From NCBI RefSeq assembly GCF_028640845.1, contig NC_080541.1, forward strand, positions 179,902,502 through 179,966,501: DNA of 64,000 nucleotides. The letters run 5' to 3'. Numbering within the stretch: the stretch's first letter is position 1; each line of letters begins with the position of its first letter. Source of the DNA: Ahaetulla prasina (lineage: Eukaryota > Chordata > Lepidosauria > Squamata > Colubridae). The translations under genes were made by a program, and so were the position numbers. This document shows, piece by piece, positions 62,920-64,000 of the stretch. The notes under the pieces were generated by a model. That model searched no databases and was not told the DNA's origin. It saw nothing but the letters and a program-made list of their open reading frames with translations.

Positions 62920-63265
62920 TTCAAGAAAGGCTGTTGAAGAGAATAAGTTTTGGAGGGACAAGATAACTGTCTTCAGGTATTTGTGGAGCTGTCACAAAAA
63001 AGACGGGATTGATTTATTTTCTGGGGCACCACAGGGCAGGACAAGAAGAGACGGGTGGAGAAAGACCCAAACCTAGAAGTAAGGAGAAGTTTTCTGACAG
63101 TAAGCACAATTAATCAATGGAGTAGCTTGCCTCCGGGGCTGTGGGTGCTCCATTGCTGGAGGTTTTCAAAAACAGACTGGGCAATCATTTGACTGGAATG
63201 GGGCAGGGGGTTGGACTAGAAGACCTCTGATGTCCCTTACAATGCTATGATTCTATGATTCTAAG
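62920..63265 (+). mobile_element. CR1 LINE 3' end
   Basis: GAGTAGCTTGCCTCCGGGG, GGGGGTTGGACTAGAAGACC TC and a terminal CTATGATTCTATGATTCT repeat, the 8-bp-type 3' repeat characteristic of CR1. 5'-truncated, with no ORF left. Confidence 0.8.
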
Positions 63266-64000
63266 GCTAATTTACCCAAGCTATCAGGGGTTAGGGGTGC
63301 AAAAAGAAAAGAGAATTGTCTGTTGAGCTGGCCCCTAGATGTCGCTGCTGCATTTTAGAGAAGTTCTTAATAAAATAGGAATGCAAGCTGGAGTTCTGAG
63401 CAGAAAGCAGCACTTTAATCTTAATGTTAAATTATTGTTCTCTGAACATAAATTGCCAATGCTTGAAAGTATTAACAGTGACCTCTCTGCAAGGAGTTCG
63501 GATGGCATTGAGCTTTCAGTGGTTATCTCAATAGCCCAAAAATGAAAAAAAATATTAATCAAATGCAAATATAAACCAATTTCTTCAGCAAGATGGAAGT
63601 TTCTGATAAATGAATAATACATCTGAATGTTACCAAACTGGTACAAAAGTTGGACATCACGATTTAAACAAAAATCTTCTTAGTCGAAGAGATGGCAACA
63701 TGATTGATTGCCTTCTCCATTGTTTATCTCCTACTTCCAAAAGAAGTGGGACGCAGAGACAAACCTATCGGGCATAAAAAGATTATTCCTATGCAAACTC
63801 CCTGCCTCATAAATATAGGTAATATTGGTTGTACTCCCTTGATATACTGAGACATAGTTTATTGAATAAACTACAATTATCTGGGTTCACACAACACATT
63901 ACGCTACAGACCTTGCTTTAGAAAACATTATTTTGGGTTTATGCAACATACTGAACTATAAGCAAATCTCCTTTGTATGGAACTCTGGCTTGTGGCACTC
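63266..64000. other. Window end, nothing identified
   Basis: A 103-codon minus-strand ORF (63335-63646) has no recognised domain and no splice support. Confidence 0.35.

Noticed and set aside
57708..64000. Exons of the genes that follow SORT1 in mammals (MYBPHL, PSRC1)
   Set aside because: I looked for recognisable exons on both strands and found none. They may lie beyond the window or the order may differ.

Overview
This is a vertebrate nuclear genomic window, most likely from a squamate reptile and probably a snake. The gene has many exons with GT-AG introns. The introns and flanks are full of repeat types typical of squamates: an L2-like LINE, a CR1/L3 LINE tail ending in an ATTCT-type microsatellite, a BovB/Sauria-SINE 3' end, tRNA-derived SINEs whose 3' end matches the L2 LINE, and many short hAT and mariner-like DNA transposons. 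There is no bacterial, plasmid or phage signature.

Two protein-coding genes can be supported, both on the + strand. The first is SORT1 (sortilin). Exons 2-20 run from 21066 to 46929 and join in frame to 2175 nt (724 codons plus stop). They encode almost the whole Vps10 ten-bladed propeller, the 10CC module, the transmembrane segment and the cytoplasmic tail with its YxxPhi and acidic dileucine sorting signals. Exon 1 (signal peptide, propeptide) is not in the window, so 1-21065 is read as intron 1. The last intron uses a GC donor, and the last exon is a five-codon piece holding the dileucine signal. A repeat-poor 3' UTR runs to a likely poly(A) signal near 50614. The second gene is an intronless 336-residue class A GPCR at 56697-57707. 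It is an orphan to me and has unusual micro-switch motifs (LRY instead of DRY, NPFIC instead of NPxxY).

Region by region: 1-21 kb is SORT1 intron 1 with dispersed repeats, including a chain of three DNA transposons at 15.35-16.24 kb and a nearly complete but frameshifted 4.6-kb L2-like LINE at about 16.24-20.88 kb. 21-47 kb is the SORT1 exon array, with repeats only in introns, including a 1.3-kb composite hAT element in intron 12 and an inverted-repeat, LTR-like structure in intron 16. 47-50.7 kb is the SORT1 3' UTR. 50.7-56.6 kb is intergenic sequence with LINE tails. 56.7-57.7 kb is the GPCR. 57.7-64 kb is intergenic and rich in nested hAT, L2, SINE and CR1 copies.

Most transposon boundaries were set by reading terminal inverted repeats and 8-bp target-site duplications directly. 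I found no convincing tRNA, rRNA or CRISPR feature and no wholly new gene system. The most notable observations are the TCTAGA-linked transposon chain, the divergent GPCR and the GC-AG intron that controls sortilin's terminal sorting signal.
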